Assembly (NCBI RefSeq): GCF_011045035.1
Contig: NZ_JAALAA010000003.1
Location: 62,001 to 126,000, forward strand
Source: Nocardioides turkmenicus
GTDB taxonomy: Bacteria > Actinomycetota > Actinomycetes > Propionibacteriales > Nocardioidaceae
Length of the DNA: 64,000 nt
Direction of reading: 5' to 3'
A program made the position numbers and the translations under genes. The notes beneath the pieces are model-generated. The model saw only the letters and a list, made by a program, of their open reading frames with translations, was not told the origin of the DNA and did no database searches. Of this stretch, positions 24,098-32,710 are shown one piece after another (position 1 is the stretch's first letter; the number at the start of each line of letters is the position of its first letter).

Positions 24098-25587
24098 GGC
24101 AGCTGCAGCTCCCCGTCGATGCGGCGGGCGAGGTGCCACGGGTTGTCGTCCCGTACGGGCTCCGGGAGCAGCGCCGCGGGTACGTCCTGGTAGGCGACGG
24201 GGCGCTGGAAGCGCTCGATCGCGAGGCTGCCGACCGACGTGGTGCGGGAGTCGGAGGTGGCCGGGAACGGACCGCCGTGGACCATCGCGTGGCCGACCTC
24301 GACACCCGTGGGCCAGCCGTTGAAGAGGATGCGGCCGGCCTTGAGCTCGAGCGCGGAGACGACCTGGGCGGCCGCCTCGTTGTCGGCGTCGGTGGCGTGG
24401 ACGGTCGCGGTGAGCTGGCCTTCGAGGGACTCCAGGCTGGGCAGCAGGTCCTCGACGGAGTCGAAGCGGACCACGACGCCGGAGGCGCCGAAGACCTCGT
24501 CGGTCACGCCGGCGAGGCGGGCCGCCTCGACGATCTGTGGCGCGGGGGCGTCGGTCTCCCCCGCGGCGCCCTCGCCGACGACGGTGACCCCGTCGGTGGC
24601 GCGGAGCTTCTCGACGCCCTTCTCGTAGGCGGCGGCGATACCGGGGGTCAGCATGGTGCCGCCGACGGCCTCGGCGGTGGCACGGCCCGCGGCGGCGAGG
24701 AAGGTGTCGCCCGCCTCGCCCCTCGGGAGGAAGAGCAGGCCGGGGTTGGTGCAGAACTGGCCGGAGCCGAGGGTCAGCGAGCCGACGTACGCGGTGGCGA
24801 GCGCGTCGATGTCCCCCTCGAGCGCGCCGGGCAGGACGACGACCGGGTTGATCGAGGACATCTCGGCGTAGACCGGGATCGGCTCGGGTCGGGCCGCTGC
24901 TGCGGCGACGATCGCGAGACCGCCGCCACGGGAGCCGGTGAAGCCGACCGCCCTGATCCGCGGGTCGACGACCAGGGTCTGGCCGAGCTCGATGCCGCCC
25001 TTGACGTCGGTGTCGAGGAGGAACGAGAAGGTGCCGGCGTGCAGCCCGGCCTTCTCGACCGCGCGGGTGATCGCCTGGGCGACCAGGTAGCCGGTGAGCG
25101 GGTGGGCCGGGTGGCCCTTGACAACCACCGGGCAGCCCGCGGCGAGCGCGGAGGCGGTGTCGCCGCCGGCGGTGGAGAAGGCGAGCGGGAAGTTGCTGGC
25201 CCCGAAGACCGCCACCGGGCCCAGCGGGATCTGGCGCTGCCGGATGTCGGCCCGCGGGAGCGGGGTCCGGTCGGGAAGCGCCGGGTCGATGCGTACGCCG
25301 AGGTGGTCGCCGCGGCGTACGACGCCGGCGAACATCTTCAGCTGGCCGGTGGTGCGGCCGACCTCGCCGCTGATCCGGCCCTCGGGCAGGTGCGACTCGG
25401 CGACGGCCGCCTCGACGATCTCGGCGCGGGCCGCCTCGATCTCGGCGGCGACGGCGTCGAGGAAGTCCGCCCGGGCTTCGGGAGAGGTGGCGCGGTAGCC
25501 GGCGAAGGCCTCGGCCGCGGCGCTGGTGGCGGCGGCGACGTCGGGCTGCTCGGAGTCGGCTCCGGCGATGATCGAGCGGTAGCTCAT
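24094..25587 (-). CDS. 2,5-dioxovalerate (alpha-ketoglutaric semialdehyde) dehydrogenase
   Basis: This is a 497-residue NADP-type aldehyde dehydrogenase that makes 2-oxoglutarate, the last step of the oxidative uronate pathway. It resembles the KGSALDH branch: [42 protein letters not shown], the Glu in [11 protein letters not shown] and the catalytic Cys in [10 protein letters not shown]. It lies between kdgD and gudD, which supports the substrate. Its stop overlaps the gudD start. Confidence 0.92.
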   Translation of the reverse strand: MSYRSIIAGADSEQPDVAAATSAAAEAFAGYRATSPEARADFLDAVAAEIEAARAEIVEAAVAESHLPEGRISGEVGRTTGQLKMFAGVVRRGDHLGVRIDPALPDRTPLPRADIRQRQIPLGPVAVFGASNFPLAFSTAGGDTASALAAGCPVVVKGHPAHPLTGYLVAQAITRAVEKAGLHAGTFSFLLDTDVKGGIELGQTLVVDPRIRAVGFTGSRGGGLAIVAAAAARPEPIPVYAEMSSINPVVVLPGALEGDIDALATAYVGSLTLGSGQFCTNPGLLFLPRGEAGDTFLAAAGRATAEAVGGTMLTPGIAAAYEKGVEKLRATDGVTVVGEGAAGETDAPAPQIVEAARLAGVTDEVFGASGVVVRFDSVEDLLPSLESLEGQLTATVHATDADNEAAAQVVSALELKAGRILFNGWPTGVEVGHAMVHGGPFPATSDSRTTSVGSLAIERFQRPVAYQDVPAALLPEPVRDDNPWHLARRIDGELQLP

Positions 25588-25626
25588 GGTGCCTTTCCTA
25601 TCGGGTCGGTCTCGGGGCGGGCGGCG

Positions 25627-26541
25627 TCAGGAGATGCGGGCGATGAGGTCACGCAGCTCTGCGATCTCGTCCTCGCGCAGGTCCGTCAGCGGCGGGCGGA
25701 CCGGGCCCGCGGGCCGGCCGATCGCGGCCAGACCGCCCTTGACGATCGACACGGCGTAGCCGGCCGTACGATCCCGGATGTCGAGGTAGGGGATCACGAA
25801 CTCGTTGAGACGACGGTAGACCTCGTCGCGGTCCTGGGCACGTACGGCATCGTAGAACTCGATCGCCCACTTCGGCGCGAAGTTGAACAGCGCCGAGGAG
25901 TAGGTGCTCACGCCGAGCTGGAGGAGCGGCAGCGCGAAGGTCTCCGCCGTCGGCAGACCACCGATGTACGTCAGCCGGTCGCCGACCTTGGCGTAGGTGC
26001 GAGTCATCTGCTCGATGTTGCCGACGCCGTCCTTGAAGCCGATCAGCGTGGGGTTGCGGTCGGCGAGCTGCGCGACGGCCTCGTCACGCAGCACCGCGTT
26101 GGCACGGCTGTAGACGATCACGCCGAGACCGGTGGCCTCGCAGACGCGGCTGGCGTGCTCGACGAGGCCGTCCTGGCCGGCCTCGGTGAGGTAGGGCGGC
26201 ATCAGCAGCAGCCCGTCGGCGCCGGCAGCCTCCGCCGCCTTCGCCTGTGCCACCGCGTTGGCCGTGCTGCCCGTCGCCGGCGCCAGCACCGGCACGGCCC
26301 CGGCTACCTCGTCGACCGCGGCGCGTACGACCCGGTCGGTCTCCTCCGGGTTCAGCGAGAAGCCCTCGCCGGTGCCGCCGGCAGCGAACAGGCCAGCGAC
26401 CGGGTACTCGGCCAGCCAGCTCAGGTGCTTGCGGTAGCCCTCCTCGTCGAACTGGAGGTCCTCGGTGAAATGGGTGACCGGGAACGAGAGGAGCCCGCTC
26501 TTGAGCTGGGCGGCCAGGTCGGTCGGGCTGTACTCGGTCAC
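25627..26541 (-). CDS. kdgD: 5-dehydro-4-deoxyglucarate dehydratase (KdgD type)
   Basis: This 304-residue DapA/NAL-family aldolase-fold enzyme decarboxylates and dehydrates 5-keto-4-deoxyglucarate to 2,5-dioxovalerate. Motifs are [18 protein letters not shown] (the substrate carboxylate loop), VIVYSRANA with the Tyr, and [12 protein letters not shown] with the Schiff-base Lys. The start is GTG 26541, with aaggacg about 6 nt upstream. It is first in the minus-strand operon (kdgD, dehydrogenase, gudD, TauE) and is preceded by the shared uronate promoter-like motif at 26593-26629. Confidence 0.92.
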   Translation of the reverse strand: MTEYSPTDLAAQLKSGLLSFPVTHFTEDLQFDEEGYRKHLSWLAEYPVAGLFAAGGTGEGFSLNPEETDRVVRAAVDEVAGAVPVLAPATGSTANAVAQAKAAEAAGADGLLLMPPYLTEAGQDGLVEHASRVCEATGLGVIVYSRANAVLRDEAVAQLADRNPTLIGFKDGVGNIEQMTRTYAKVGDRLTYIGGLPTAETFALPLLQLGVSTYSSALFNFAPKWAIEFYDAVRAQDRDEVYRRLNEFVIPYLDIRDRTAGYAVSIVKGGLAAIGRPAGPVRPPLTDLREDEIAELRDLIARIS

Positions 26542-26592
26542 GAGTCACGTCCTTCAAATGTCGAGAGTTGCTGGGGGAAGGTGGTGACCATC

Positions 26593-26629
26593 ACGTTAGG
26601 AACGTTCGGTGATGCCTGTCCAAGCCCGA
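26593..26629 (-). promoter_or_regulatory. Promoter/operator-like motif upstream of kdgD
   Basis: The minus strand carries tcgggcttggacaggcatca (26629 down to 26610). The same cttggac-nngn-atc-n-c pattern occurs before tctC (29512) and before the TRAP operon (34421). ttggac (26623-26618) could be a -35 box, with taacgt (26598-26593) as a -10 box 19 nt away. Whether it is mainly a promoter or a regulator site cannot be told from one sequence. Confidence 0.5.
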
Positions 26630-26680
26630 ATTTGAATCTCGTGATGCCGTGGGGGCATTGCCGGGGGTAAGGGCGCTTGG

Positions 26681-26740
26681 GGTTGGTCGAGCCGCCGGAG
26701 CCGCTGGGCGGAGGCGTGTCGAGACCAACACAGTTCCCTG
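26681..26740 (+). repeat. Modular palindromic repeat, copy 5 (intergenic half copy)
   Basis: ggttggtcgagccgccggag, then the module ccgctgggcggaggc, then cgtgtcgagaccaacacagt: the same left half as the plus strand of copy 4. The second half is missing and the sequence passes into unrelated DNA. It lies in the 507-nt gap between kdgD and the HNH gene, which also holds the cloverleaf-like structure (26793-26883) and an HNH-flanking repeat, and no gene I can support. Confidence 0.82.
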
Positions 26741-26792
26741 CCGGAACGTTCTGCAAGGGCCGGCGTGGGCCGCCGACCCGTTCTCGAGGGTG

Positions 26793-26883
26793 TTCTCGAT
26801 CTGGACCGGCGTCAAGGACGCCCTTCGGGCGCCGGCTTCGCCGGCCGCCTTCGGCGGTCCTGGACTCCGGACCAGATCGAGAA
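26793..26883. repeat. Cloverleaf-like inverted-repeat element with three TTCG hairpins
   Basis: ttctcgatctggaccgg (26793-26809) pairs with ccggaccagatcgagaa (26867-26883), with one mismatch, and the stem continues as gtcaaggac against gtcctggac. Inside are three short hairpins in a row: gcccttcgggc, gccggcttcgccggc and ccgccttcggcgg. All carry TTCG-type loops, which are stable as RNA. Together they make a four-way junction. No tRNA consensus is present. The function is unknown; it may be another dispersed repeat. Confidence 0.7.
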
Positions 26884-26887
26884 AAAC

Positions 26888-26932
26888 TTGGCTGGCTATC
26901 GGGGCGCCGGCCCGGGTGTGGCGCAGCAGATA
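26888..26932 (+). repeat. Left flanking repeat of the DUF222/HNH gene
   Basis: ttggctggctatcggg, a GC-rich stretch, then gtgtggcgcagcagat. The same sequence appears inverted on the far side of the HNH gene: cccgatagccagccaa at 28459-28474, with ggcgcagcgagat following on the minus strand. It may be the remnant of an inverted terminal repeat of a 1.6-kb unit containing the HNH gene. Confidence 0.6.
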
Positions 26933-27048
26933 AGGTTGGTTTCGCTGACCGCGAAAGTGGGGGTTGACCTGGGAAAATAGGTTCTCCCAGGGGTGGTTCC
27001 GGAGTAGAATAGGGACTATCACAGCACACCCTTGAAAGCGGGAAAGCG

Positions 27049-28311
27049 ATGAGTCTCGGGAGCGGGATCGACCACTGGGGAACCAACCCCGGCGACCTGG
27101 TCGACGCTGCTCTGACCGCTATCGAATCCTCCGTTCAAGAGCTGCTGTCGAGTGATCCGGCGTATTGGCGGATCGAGCAGAAGAAGGACCTGCTCGAGCG
27201 GCTCGAGAAGTTGCAGGCCCAGCAGGCGGCGTTGAAGCTCCGGGTGCTCGCGTCGGCTCATGACATCGCCGAGGAGACCGGGGCCAATGACGTCTCGGGG
27301 TGGCTGCGGACCGAGCTGCTGGTCGACAAGGCGGTCGCGCGTGCCCAGATCAAACTGGCTGCCGGGGTCGCGAAATACGACCTCGTCGCCGAAGGTCTCG
27401 CCGAGGGTGTGGTGTCCCCGGACAAAGCCCGGGTGATCACCAAGGCGCTCGACGCCATCGAGACCGATCCCGCCGCCAGCAGCGAAGACCTGGTCTTGGC
27501 CGAGAAGCTGCTGGTCGACTACGCCACCCGGCTGACCGCCAACGAACTCAAGATCGTCGGGAAGCGGATCCTCGCCGAGATCGACCCAGAGCGGTTCGAG
27601 CAGACTGAAGCCAAGGCTCTTCAGCGGGAGGAGGAGCGGGCGCAGCGACGCACGTTCTTCCAATCGCGGGACAACGGTGACGGCACCATCGACATCCACG
27701 CGAGGGTCTCCCGTGCCGTCGGAGTTCGGCTGCGGACGATCCTGGACTCCCTCGCTCAGCCGCGGAAGCTGTCGGCGGAGGACCGGGGCGTCAAAGCCCC
27801 GTATGACCGGCTGCTGGGTCAGGCGTTCGCCCGGGTGGTCGAGACCTACGACGTCGACCAACTCCCCAGGCACGGAGGCCACGCGACCACGGTGTTCATC
27901 ACCATGACCCTCGACCAGCTGCGTGCCGACCTCGGCACCGCAGCACTGGGGTTCGATGGTAAGAAGATCACCGCAGCCGAAGCCCGCCGGATGGCGTGCA
28001 ACGCCGACCTCGTTCCCGTCGTCCTCGGCACCGACTCTGAGATCCTCGACCTCGGTCGCACCGCCCGGTTGGCGCATCCGATCCAACACCGCGCACTCCG
28101 CCTACGCGACAAGTGCTGCCAAGCCGAGGACTGCGACGCACCAGCGGCCTGGACCGAAGCCCATCACCTGAAACCCTGGTCCGAAGGCGGAAGAACCGAC
28201 CTCGAAAACATGGTGCTGTTGTGCTCGCGTGACCATCGCCGGATCCACGACCCCAACTACGGCTACGAACGGCTCCCGGACGGTCGGATCCGGTTCACCC
28301 GGCGTACCTGA
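27049..28311 (+). CDS. DUF222 / HNH endonuclease domain protein (REP13E12-like)
   Basis: This 420-residue protein has an N-terminal DUF222 helical region (about 1-300) and a C-terminal HNH nuclease motif. It keeps CQAEDC (C-x4-C), EAHHLKPWSEGG, LENMVLLC and RDHRRIHD, so the catalytic site looks intact. The family is multicopy in actinobacteria and includes the M. tuberculosis 13E12 repeat proteins. The target is unknown. A purine-rich gggaaag lies before the ATG, and tagaat at 27005 could be a -10 box. It is flanked by inverted repeat remnants and splits the uronate island, which suggests insertion. Confidence 0.88.
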   Translation: MSLGSGIDHWGTNPGDLVDAALTAIESSVQELLSSDPAYWRIEQKKDLLERLEKLQAQQAALKLRVLASAHDIAEETGANDVSGWLRTELLVDKAVARAQIKLAAGVAKYDLVAEGLAEGVVSPDKARVITKALDAIETDPAASSEDLVLAEKLLVDYATRLTANELKIVGKRILAEIDPERFEQTEAKALQREEERAQRRTFFQSRDNGDGTIDIHARVSRAVGVRLRTILDSLAQPRKLSAEDRGVKAPYDRLLGQAFARVVETYDVDQLPRHGGHATTVFITMTLDQLRADLGTAALGFDGKKITAAEARRMACNADLVPVVLGTDSEILDLGRTARLAHPIQHRALRLRDKCCQAEDCDAPAAWTEAHHLKPWSEGGRTDLENMVLLCSRDHRRIHDPNYGYERLPDGRIRFTRRT

Positions 28312-28325
28312 GGCACTGGCTCGTG

Positions 28326-28346
28326 CCTTGTGAAGGATTCACAAGG
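28326..28346. terminator. Hairpin after the HNH gene, possible terminator
   Basis: ccttgtgaa (28326-28334), gga, ttcacaagg (28338-28346): a perfect 9-bp stem 15 nt after the HNH stop. No T-run follows directly. The same cttgtgaannnttcacaag core sits at the centre of the large palindrome at 13930-13998, so it may be a repeat rather than a simple terminator. Confidence 0.45.
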
Positions 28347-28399
28347 TGTCATCGTCTAGTAAAAGCCCAAGGAAAGGCGTCTGCCTGTCCGGAGCACTG

Positions 28400-28500
28400 G
28401 CCGGGTCCCCAAGCCCGCGCCGAAGCCGAATCTCGCTGCGCCAAACTGCCGCCGCCGACCCGATAGCCAGCCAAAAATTCTCGGTAAAGGGTCGGCGGCC
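28400..28500 (-). repeat. Right flanking repeat of the DUF222/HNH gene
   Basis: Read on the minus strand this gives gagaatttttggctggctat, then cgggtcggcggcggcagttt, then ggcgcagcgagattcggc, aligning with 26881-26945 on the plus strand. It fills most of the 239-nt gap between the HNH gene and the LysR gene. I see no gene in that gap. Confidence 0.6.
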
Positions 28501-28550
28501 ACCAGCCTCAGAGAACGAGCGGCCCGAGCAAGTCACACCGCTCCAACCAC

Positions 28551-29462
28551 CTACCGACTCACCTCGATGATCACATCGAGCACCCGCCGCACAACAGGAC
28601 TCACAGACCCCCGCGCCCAGATCGCGTGCAGTTCCACCGGCCGCTCCGGGTCCTTGTCGAGGCGGGTGTCTCCCCCACCGTGCTCGAGGGGACGGAAGAC
28701 GACGCCTTCGACGTGCAGCGAGCTCGCCGAGACGGGGACGAAACCGACGCCTCGCTCGGCGGAGACCAGGAGCATGGCGGTGAGGACCTGGTGCACGCGC
28801 TGCTCGATACGCGGGTGGGCGTTGGCGAGGAAGCGTACGGAGAGCTCGTGGAAGTAGCGCGACTGCTGCGGGTGGTAGCCGATGACGGGCTGGCCCTCGA
28901 AGTCCTGGGGTGTCAGCGGGCGCTCGATGTCGGCCAGCGGGTGGCCCTGCGGGAGCACCGCCATCAGCGGCTCGCGGGAGATCACCCGGGAGGAGAGGAG
29001 CTCGGTGTCGAAGGGCGGGCGGGCCAGGCCGATGTCGATCTCGCCGTGGCGGATCCCGTCGACCTGGGCCAGGGTGACGCGCTCGGAGAGCCGCACCTCG
29101 ACGTCGGGGAGCTCGACGGTCAGCCGCCGCAGCAGCGGCCCCAGGATCGAGATGGCCGAGACCGCGGTGAAGCCGAGCCGGACCACGCCGGCGGCGCCGG
29201 CGTCGACGCGGCGGGCCAGGTCGCCCGCGCTCTCGACCAGGTTGAGCATCCGGTAGGCCTCGTCGAGGAAGGCGGCTCCGGCACCCGTCAGGGCGACCCG
29301 ACGGTTGTCCCGCTCGAGCAGCTGCGCACCGACGGCCTTCTCCAGCTTCTGGATCTGACGTGACAGCGGCGGCTGGGTCATCCGCAGACGCTCGGCCGCA
29401 CGCCCGAAGTGGAGCTCCTCGGCGACCGCCACAAATGAACGCACCTGGTCGAGCGTGATCAT
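28551..29462 (-). CDS. LysR-family regulator (likely of uronate/aldarate genes)
   Basis: This is a 303-residue LTTR. The N-terminal winged HTH is FGRAAERLRMTQPPLSRQIQ followed by KLEKAVGAQLLER. The remainder is the periplasmic-binding-like effector domain. It is divergent from the tctC-tctB-tctA operon with a 116-nt gap, the usual arrangement for a LysR regulator and its target. Aldarate control is inferred from that position and from the shared motif at 29512, also found before kdgD and the TRAP operon. Confidence 0.9.
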   Translation of the reverse strand: MITLDQVRSFVAVAEELHFGRAAERLRMTQPPLSRQIQKLEKAVGAQLLERDNRRVALTGAGAAFLDEAYRMLNLVESAGDLARRVDAGAAGVVRLGFTAVSAISILGPLLRRLTVELPDVEVRLSERVTLAQVDGIRHGEIDIGLARPPFDTELLSSRVISREPLMAVLPQGHPLADIERPLTPQDFEGQPVIGYHPQQSRYFHELSVRFLANAHPRIEQRVHQVLTAMLLVSAERGVGFVPVSASSLHVEGVVFRPLEHGGGDTRLDKDPERPVELHAIWARGSVSPVVRRVLDVIIEVSR

Positions 29463-29511
29463 GGGCGACAGCGTAGACCACGATGCACCAAGTGGAACAC
29501 TCCATGCTGAA

Positions 29512-29547
29512 TCGGGCTTGGACCGGTATCGCTGGGACTCTTAGTGT
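29512..29547 (+). promoter_or_regulatory. Promoter/operator-like motif upstream of tctC
   Basis: tcgggcttggaccggtatcg begins at 29512. ttggac (29518-29523) and tagtgt (29542-29547) are 18 nt apart and make a credible -35/-10 pair. The 32-nt leader before the ATG contains gtgatcac. Related copies precede kdgD (minus strand, 26629) and the gene at 34516. Confidence 0.55.
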
Positions 29548-29578
29548 CGGTGATCACACGACGGAACTAGGAGCAACG

Positions 29579-30574
29579 ATGCGTACGACCACCCACCTTC
29601 TCGCCGCGACCGCCGGGGTCGCGGCCCTGGCCCTCTCCGCTTGCGGTGTCTCCAACACCGCCGGGGGCGGCAGCGGCGGCGAGGAGTACCCGTCCGGCAA
29701 CGTCGAGATGTACGTCGGCGCCTCGGCCGGTGGGTCCAGCGACCTGATCAGCCGGGCGGTCTCCAAGGGCCTGGCCGACGAGCTCGGCGCGTCCTTCCCG
29801 GTGATCAACCAGGAGGGCGCCAACGGTGCGCTCGCCGCGAACAAGGTCGCCAAGGCGAAGGCCGACGGTCAGACGATCGCCATCCAGAACGCCTCGCTGT
29901 TCGCCATCACGCCGCTGGCGGTCAGCGAGGACGAGGTCACGAACCTCGACGACTTCGACGTCGTCCAGGGCGTCTCGCGCGACGACTACGTGATGGTCAC
30001 CGGCCCGAAGAGCGGCTTCAAGACCCTCGACGACATCAAGGCGGCAAAGAAGAAGGTCACCTACGGCACCACGGGCGTCGGCACCGGCGCCCAGCTCTCC
30101 TGCGGCCTGACGTACGCCTCCGCGGGCGTCGACGCCGAGGCGGTCCCGTTCGACGGTGGCGCGCCGGCCCTGACCGCGGTGCTCGGCAACCAGGTCGACA
30201 CCGCGTGCATCCAGGTCGGCGAGGCGATCGAGAACATCGAGTCCGGCAAGCTGACCCCGCTGAGCGTCTTCGGTCCCGAGCGGGTCGAGTACCTGCCGGA
30301 CGTCCCGACCGCGAAGGAGCAGGGCCTCGACGTCGAGGTCGCGCAGTACCGCTTCATGACCGTCCCGAAGGGCACCCCGGACGAGGTCAAGGACGCCATC
30401 GCCGAGGCGATGCAGGCGACGTTCAAGACCGAGGAGTACCAGGCCTTCAACGAGCAGAACAGCCTCACCCCGATGGAGATCTCCGGCGACGAGGTGGTGG
30501 CCCAGCTCGAGGAGGACAAGAAGAGGTTCGCCGACATGGTCGAGCAGTACGGTCTCGACCTCGGCGCAAGCTGA
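29579..30574 (+). CDS. tctC: Tripartite tricarboxylate transporter substrate-binding lipoprotein (TctC)
   Basis: This 331-residue extracytoplasmic receptor has a lipoprotein signal peptide ending LALSACG (Cys lipidated). The mature protein matches TctC/Bug folds: VEMYVGASAGGSSDLISRAV, VTYGTTGVGTGAQ and VPFDGGAPALTAVLG. The ATG follows aggagcaacg. It is first of a TTT operon. The ligand is unknown; an aldarate or other sugar acid is likely from the neighbours. Confidence 0.9.
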   Translation: MRTTTHLLAATAGVAALALSACGVSNTAGGGSGGEEYPSGNVEMYVGASAGGSSDLISRAVSKGLADELGASFPVINQEGANGALAANKVAKAKADGQTIAIQNASLFAITPLAVSEDEVTNLDDFDVVQGVSRDDYVMVTGPKSGFKTLDDIKAAKKKVTYGTTGVGTGAQLSCGLTYASAGVDAEAVPFDGGAPALTAVLGNQVDTACIQVGEAIENIESGKLTPLSVFGPERVEYLPDVPTAKEQGLDVEVAQYRFMTVPKGTPDEVKDAIAEAMQATFKTEEYQAFNEQNSLTPMEISGDEVVAQLEEDKKRFADMVEQYGLDLGAS

Positions 30575-30599
30575 CCCGCCGGCCCCACACGACGAAAGC

Positions 30600-31136
30600 A
30601 TGACGATGAGCGACGAACGTACCCCGTCTCCTGACCAGGACATCCTGGCCGAGATCCAGGCCGAGGTGGCCCACGACCTGGAGGAGGAACGGCCTCCCGC
30701 AGGCGGCCCCTCCTACCAGGTGGTGGGTGCGCTCGTCGCCCTCGTCGTCGGCATCGGCGGTGCGGTCCTCTCCTACGGCTACGGCCTGGGGTCGCTGCGC
30801 CAGCCCGGGCCCGGCCTGTGGCCGTTCGTGGTCAGCATCGCCATCGCGCTGATGGCCGCGGCACTGCTCGTCGTCGGCCGGCGACTGACCGACTCCGAGA
30901 AGTTCACCCGCTCCAGCGTGCTTCCCGCAGTCGGCTTGATCACCTTCGTCGGCCTGGCCCTGCTGATGCCCGTGATCGGCTTCGAGATCCCGTCGCTGCT
31001 GCTGTGCGTCGTCTGGCTGAGGTTCCTCGGCGGCGAGTCCTGGCGCAGCACGGTCATCACCTCCGTCGTCACGGTCGCCGCCTTCTACTTCCTGTTCCTC
31101 TACGGGCTGCGGATCCCGCTGCCCCACCTGTTCTGA
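30600..31136 (+). CDS. tctB: Tripartite tricarboxylate transporter small membrane subunit (TctB)
   Basis: This 178-residue protein has a charged N-terminal cytoplasmic stretch of about 40 residues and four hydrophobic helices (VVGALVALVVGIGG, FVVSIAIALMAAALLVV, VGLITFVGLALLMPVIG, VVTVAAFYFLFLYGL). The LRQPGPGLWPFVVS block is typical of TctB. It lies between tctC and tctA. The Shine-Dalgarno is weak (acgaaag). A second ATG two codons on is possible. Confidence 0.9.
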   Translation: MTMSDERTPSPDQDILAEIQAEVAHDLEEERPPAGGPSYQVVGALVALVVGIGGAVLSYGYGLGSLRQPGPGLWPFVVSIAIALMAAALLVVGRRLTDSEKFTRSSVLPAVGLITFVGLALLMPVIGFEIPSLLLCVVWLRFLGGESWRSTVITSVVTVAAFYFLFLYGLRIPLPHLF

Positions 31137-31148
31137 GCGGAGCCCCCA

Positions 31149-32687
31149 GTGGACGTCAACGCATTCCTCGACGGCTTCGGGCTCGTCACCGAACCGCAGA
31201 ACCTGCTCTACTGCCTGATCGGCGTGCTCATCGGCATGCTGATCGGCGTGCTCCCCGGCCTCGGCCCGGCGGCCACGATCGCCATCCTGCTGCCGATCAC
31301 CTACAGCATCGACCCGGTCTCGGCGATCATCATGCTCGCGGGCATCTACTACGGTGCCCAGTACGGCGGCACGATCACCTCGGTGCTGCTCCGGCTGCCG
31401 GGTGAGGCCTCCTCCGTCGTCACCGTCTTCGACGGCTTCGCCCTCGCCAAGCAGGGCAAGGCCGGCACGGCCCTCGGCATCGCTGCGATCGGCTCCTTCG
31501 TCGGCGCGACCGTCTCCATCCTCGGCCTGACCCTGGTGGCTCCGCTGATCGCCGGGTGGGCGCTCAGCTTCGGCGACCCGGAGTACGCCGCCCTGGCCCT
31601 GCTCGGCGTCCTGCTGGTCGCCACCATCGGCAACGGCAACAAGCTCAAGGCGATGATCGCCGCCGCGCTGGGCCTGCTGCTGGCCACCGTCGGCCGCGAC
31701 AGCTTCAGCGGCGCCGAGCGCTTCACCTTCGGCAGCCTGCAGCTGACCGAGGGCATCGACTTCGTCGTCGTGGCGATGGGTCTGTTCGGTGTCGGCGAGA
31801 TCCTCTACAACCTCGAGGAGCGCCACGGTAAGCCCCACGTGCCCGCCGCCGTCGCCAATATCTGGCCCTCCCGCAAGGACCTCAAGCAGTCCTCCGGCGC
31901 GATCGGCCGCGGCTCGCTGATCGGCTTCGTCCTCGGTGTGCTGCCGGGCGGTGGCGCGGTGATGTCCTCCCTCGCCGCGTACGCCACGGAGAAGCGGATC
32001 TCGAAGAAGCCCGAGCGCTTCGGGCGCGGTGCCATCGAGGGCGTCGCGGCCCCCGAGACCGCCAACAACGCTGCCGCGACCTCGTCGTTCATCCCGCTGC
32101 TGACCCTCGGCATCCCGGCCAACGCGTCGATGGCGATGCTCTTCGGCGCCCTGCTCATCCTCGGCATCTCCCCCGGGCCGCAACTGGTCGACGAGCGCCC
32201 CGACCTGTTCTGGGGCGTCATCAACTCGATGTACATCGGCAACCTGATCCTGCTCGTCCTGAGCATCCCGCTGGTCGGCATCTTCGTCCGGATCCTGCGG
32301 GTGCGGCCGGCGATCCTGGCCCCGATCACCGCGCTGATCACGATCCTGGGCGTCTACACGATCAACAACTCCACCTTCGACATCTTCGTGATGATCGTCT
32401 TCGGCCTGATCGGCTACCTGATGAAGAAGGTCGGCTTCGAGCCCGGTCCGATGGTGCTCGCCTTCGTCCTCGGCTCGATCGTCGAGGACGGCTTCCGCCG
32501 CTCGATGCTGATCTTCGACGGCGACCCGACCGGGTTCTTCACCCGGCCGATCTCCGGCACCATCCTGGCCGCTTTCGTCCTGGTCGCCCTCTGGCCCGCG
32601 GTCAAGGCGATCCGGGCCCGCCGCAGGGCCGCCACCGCGGCCGCGGCTCCGACCGACCGCGACCACGTCGACACCCCGACCCGCTGA
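31149..32687 (+). CDS. tctA: Tripartite tricarboxylate transporter large permease (TctA)
   Basis: This 512-residue permease has about 12 hydrophobic segments and TctA signatures: GVLIGMLIGVLPGLGPAATI at the N-terminus, YYGAQYGGTITSVLLRLPGE, and the second-half repeat GVLPGGGAVMSSLAAYATEK. The GTG at 31149 follows ggag with good spacing. It completes the TTT system. The C-terminal 25 residues are Arg/Ala-rich and cytoplasmic. Confidence 0.94.
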   Translation: MDVNAFLDGFGLVTEPQNLLYCLIGVLIGMLIGVLPGLGPAATIAILLPITYSIDPVSAIIMLAGIYYGAQYGGTITSVLLRLPGEASSVVTVFDGFALAKQGKAGTALGIAAIGSFVGATVSILGLTLVAPLIAGWALSFGDPEYAALALLGVLLVATIGNGNKLKAMIAAALGLLLATVGRDSFSGAERFTFGSLQLTEGIDFVVVAMGLFGVGEILYNLEERHGKPHVPAAVANIWPSRKDLKQSSGAIGRGSLIGFVLGVLPGGGAVMSSLAAYATEKRISKKPERFGRGAIEGVAAPETANNAAATSSFIPLLTLGIPANASMAMLFGALLILGISPGPQLVDERPDLFWGVINSMYIGNLILLVLSIPLVGIFVRILRVRPAILAPITALITILGVYTINNSTFDIFVMIVFGLIGYLMKKVGFEPGPMVLAFVLGSIVEDGFRRSMLIFDGDPTGFFTRPISGTILAAFVLVALWPAVKAIRARRRAATAAAAPTDRDHVDTPTR

Positions 32688-32710
32688 CCCCTGGCTCTGA
32701 GAGGCACACC

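Noticed and set aside
26649..26980. Short open frames across the kdgD-HNH gap
   Set aside because: They run through inverted repeats in several frames, lack starts with ribosome-binding sites and resemble no protein; they are by-products of the repeats.
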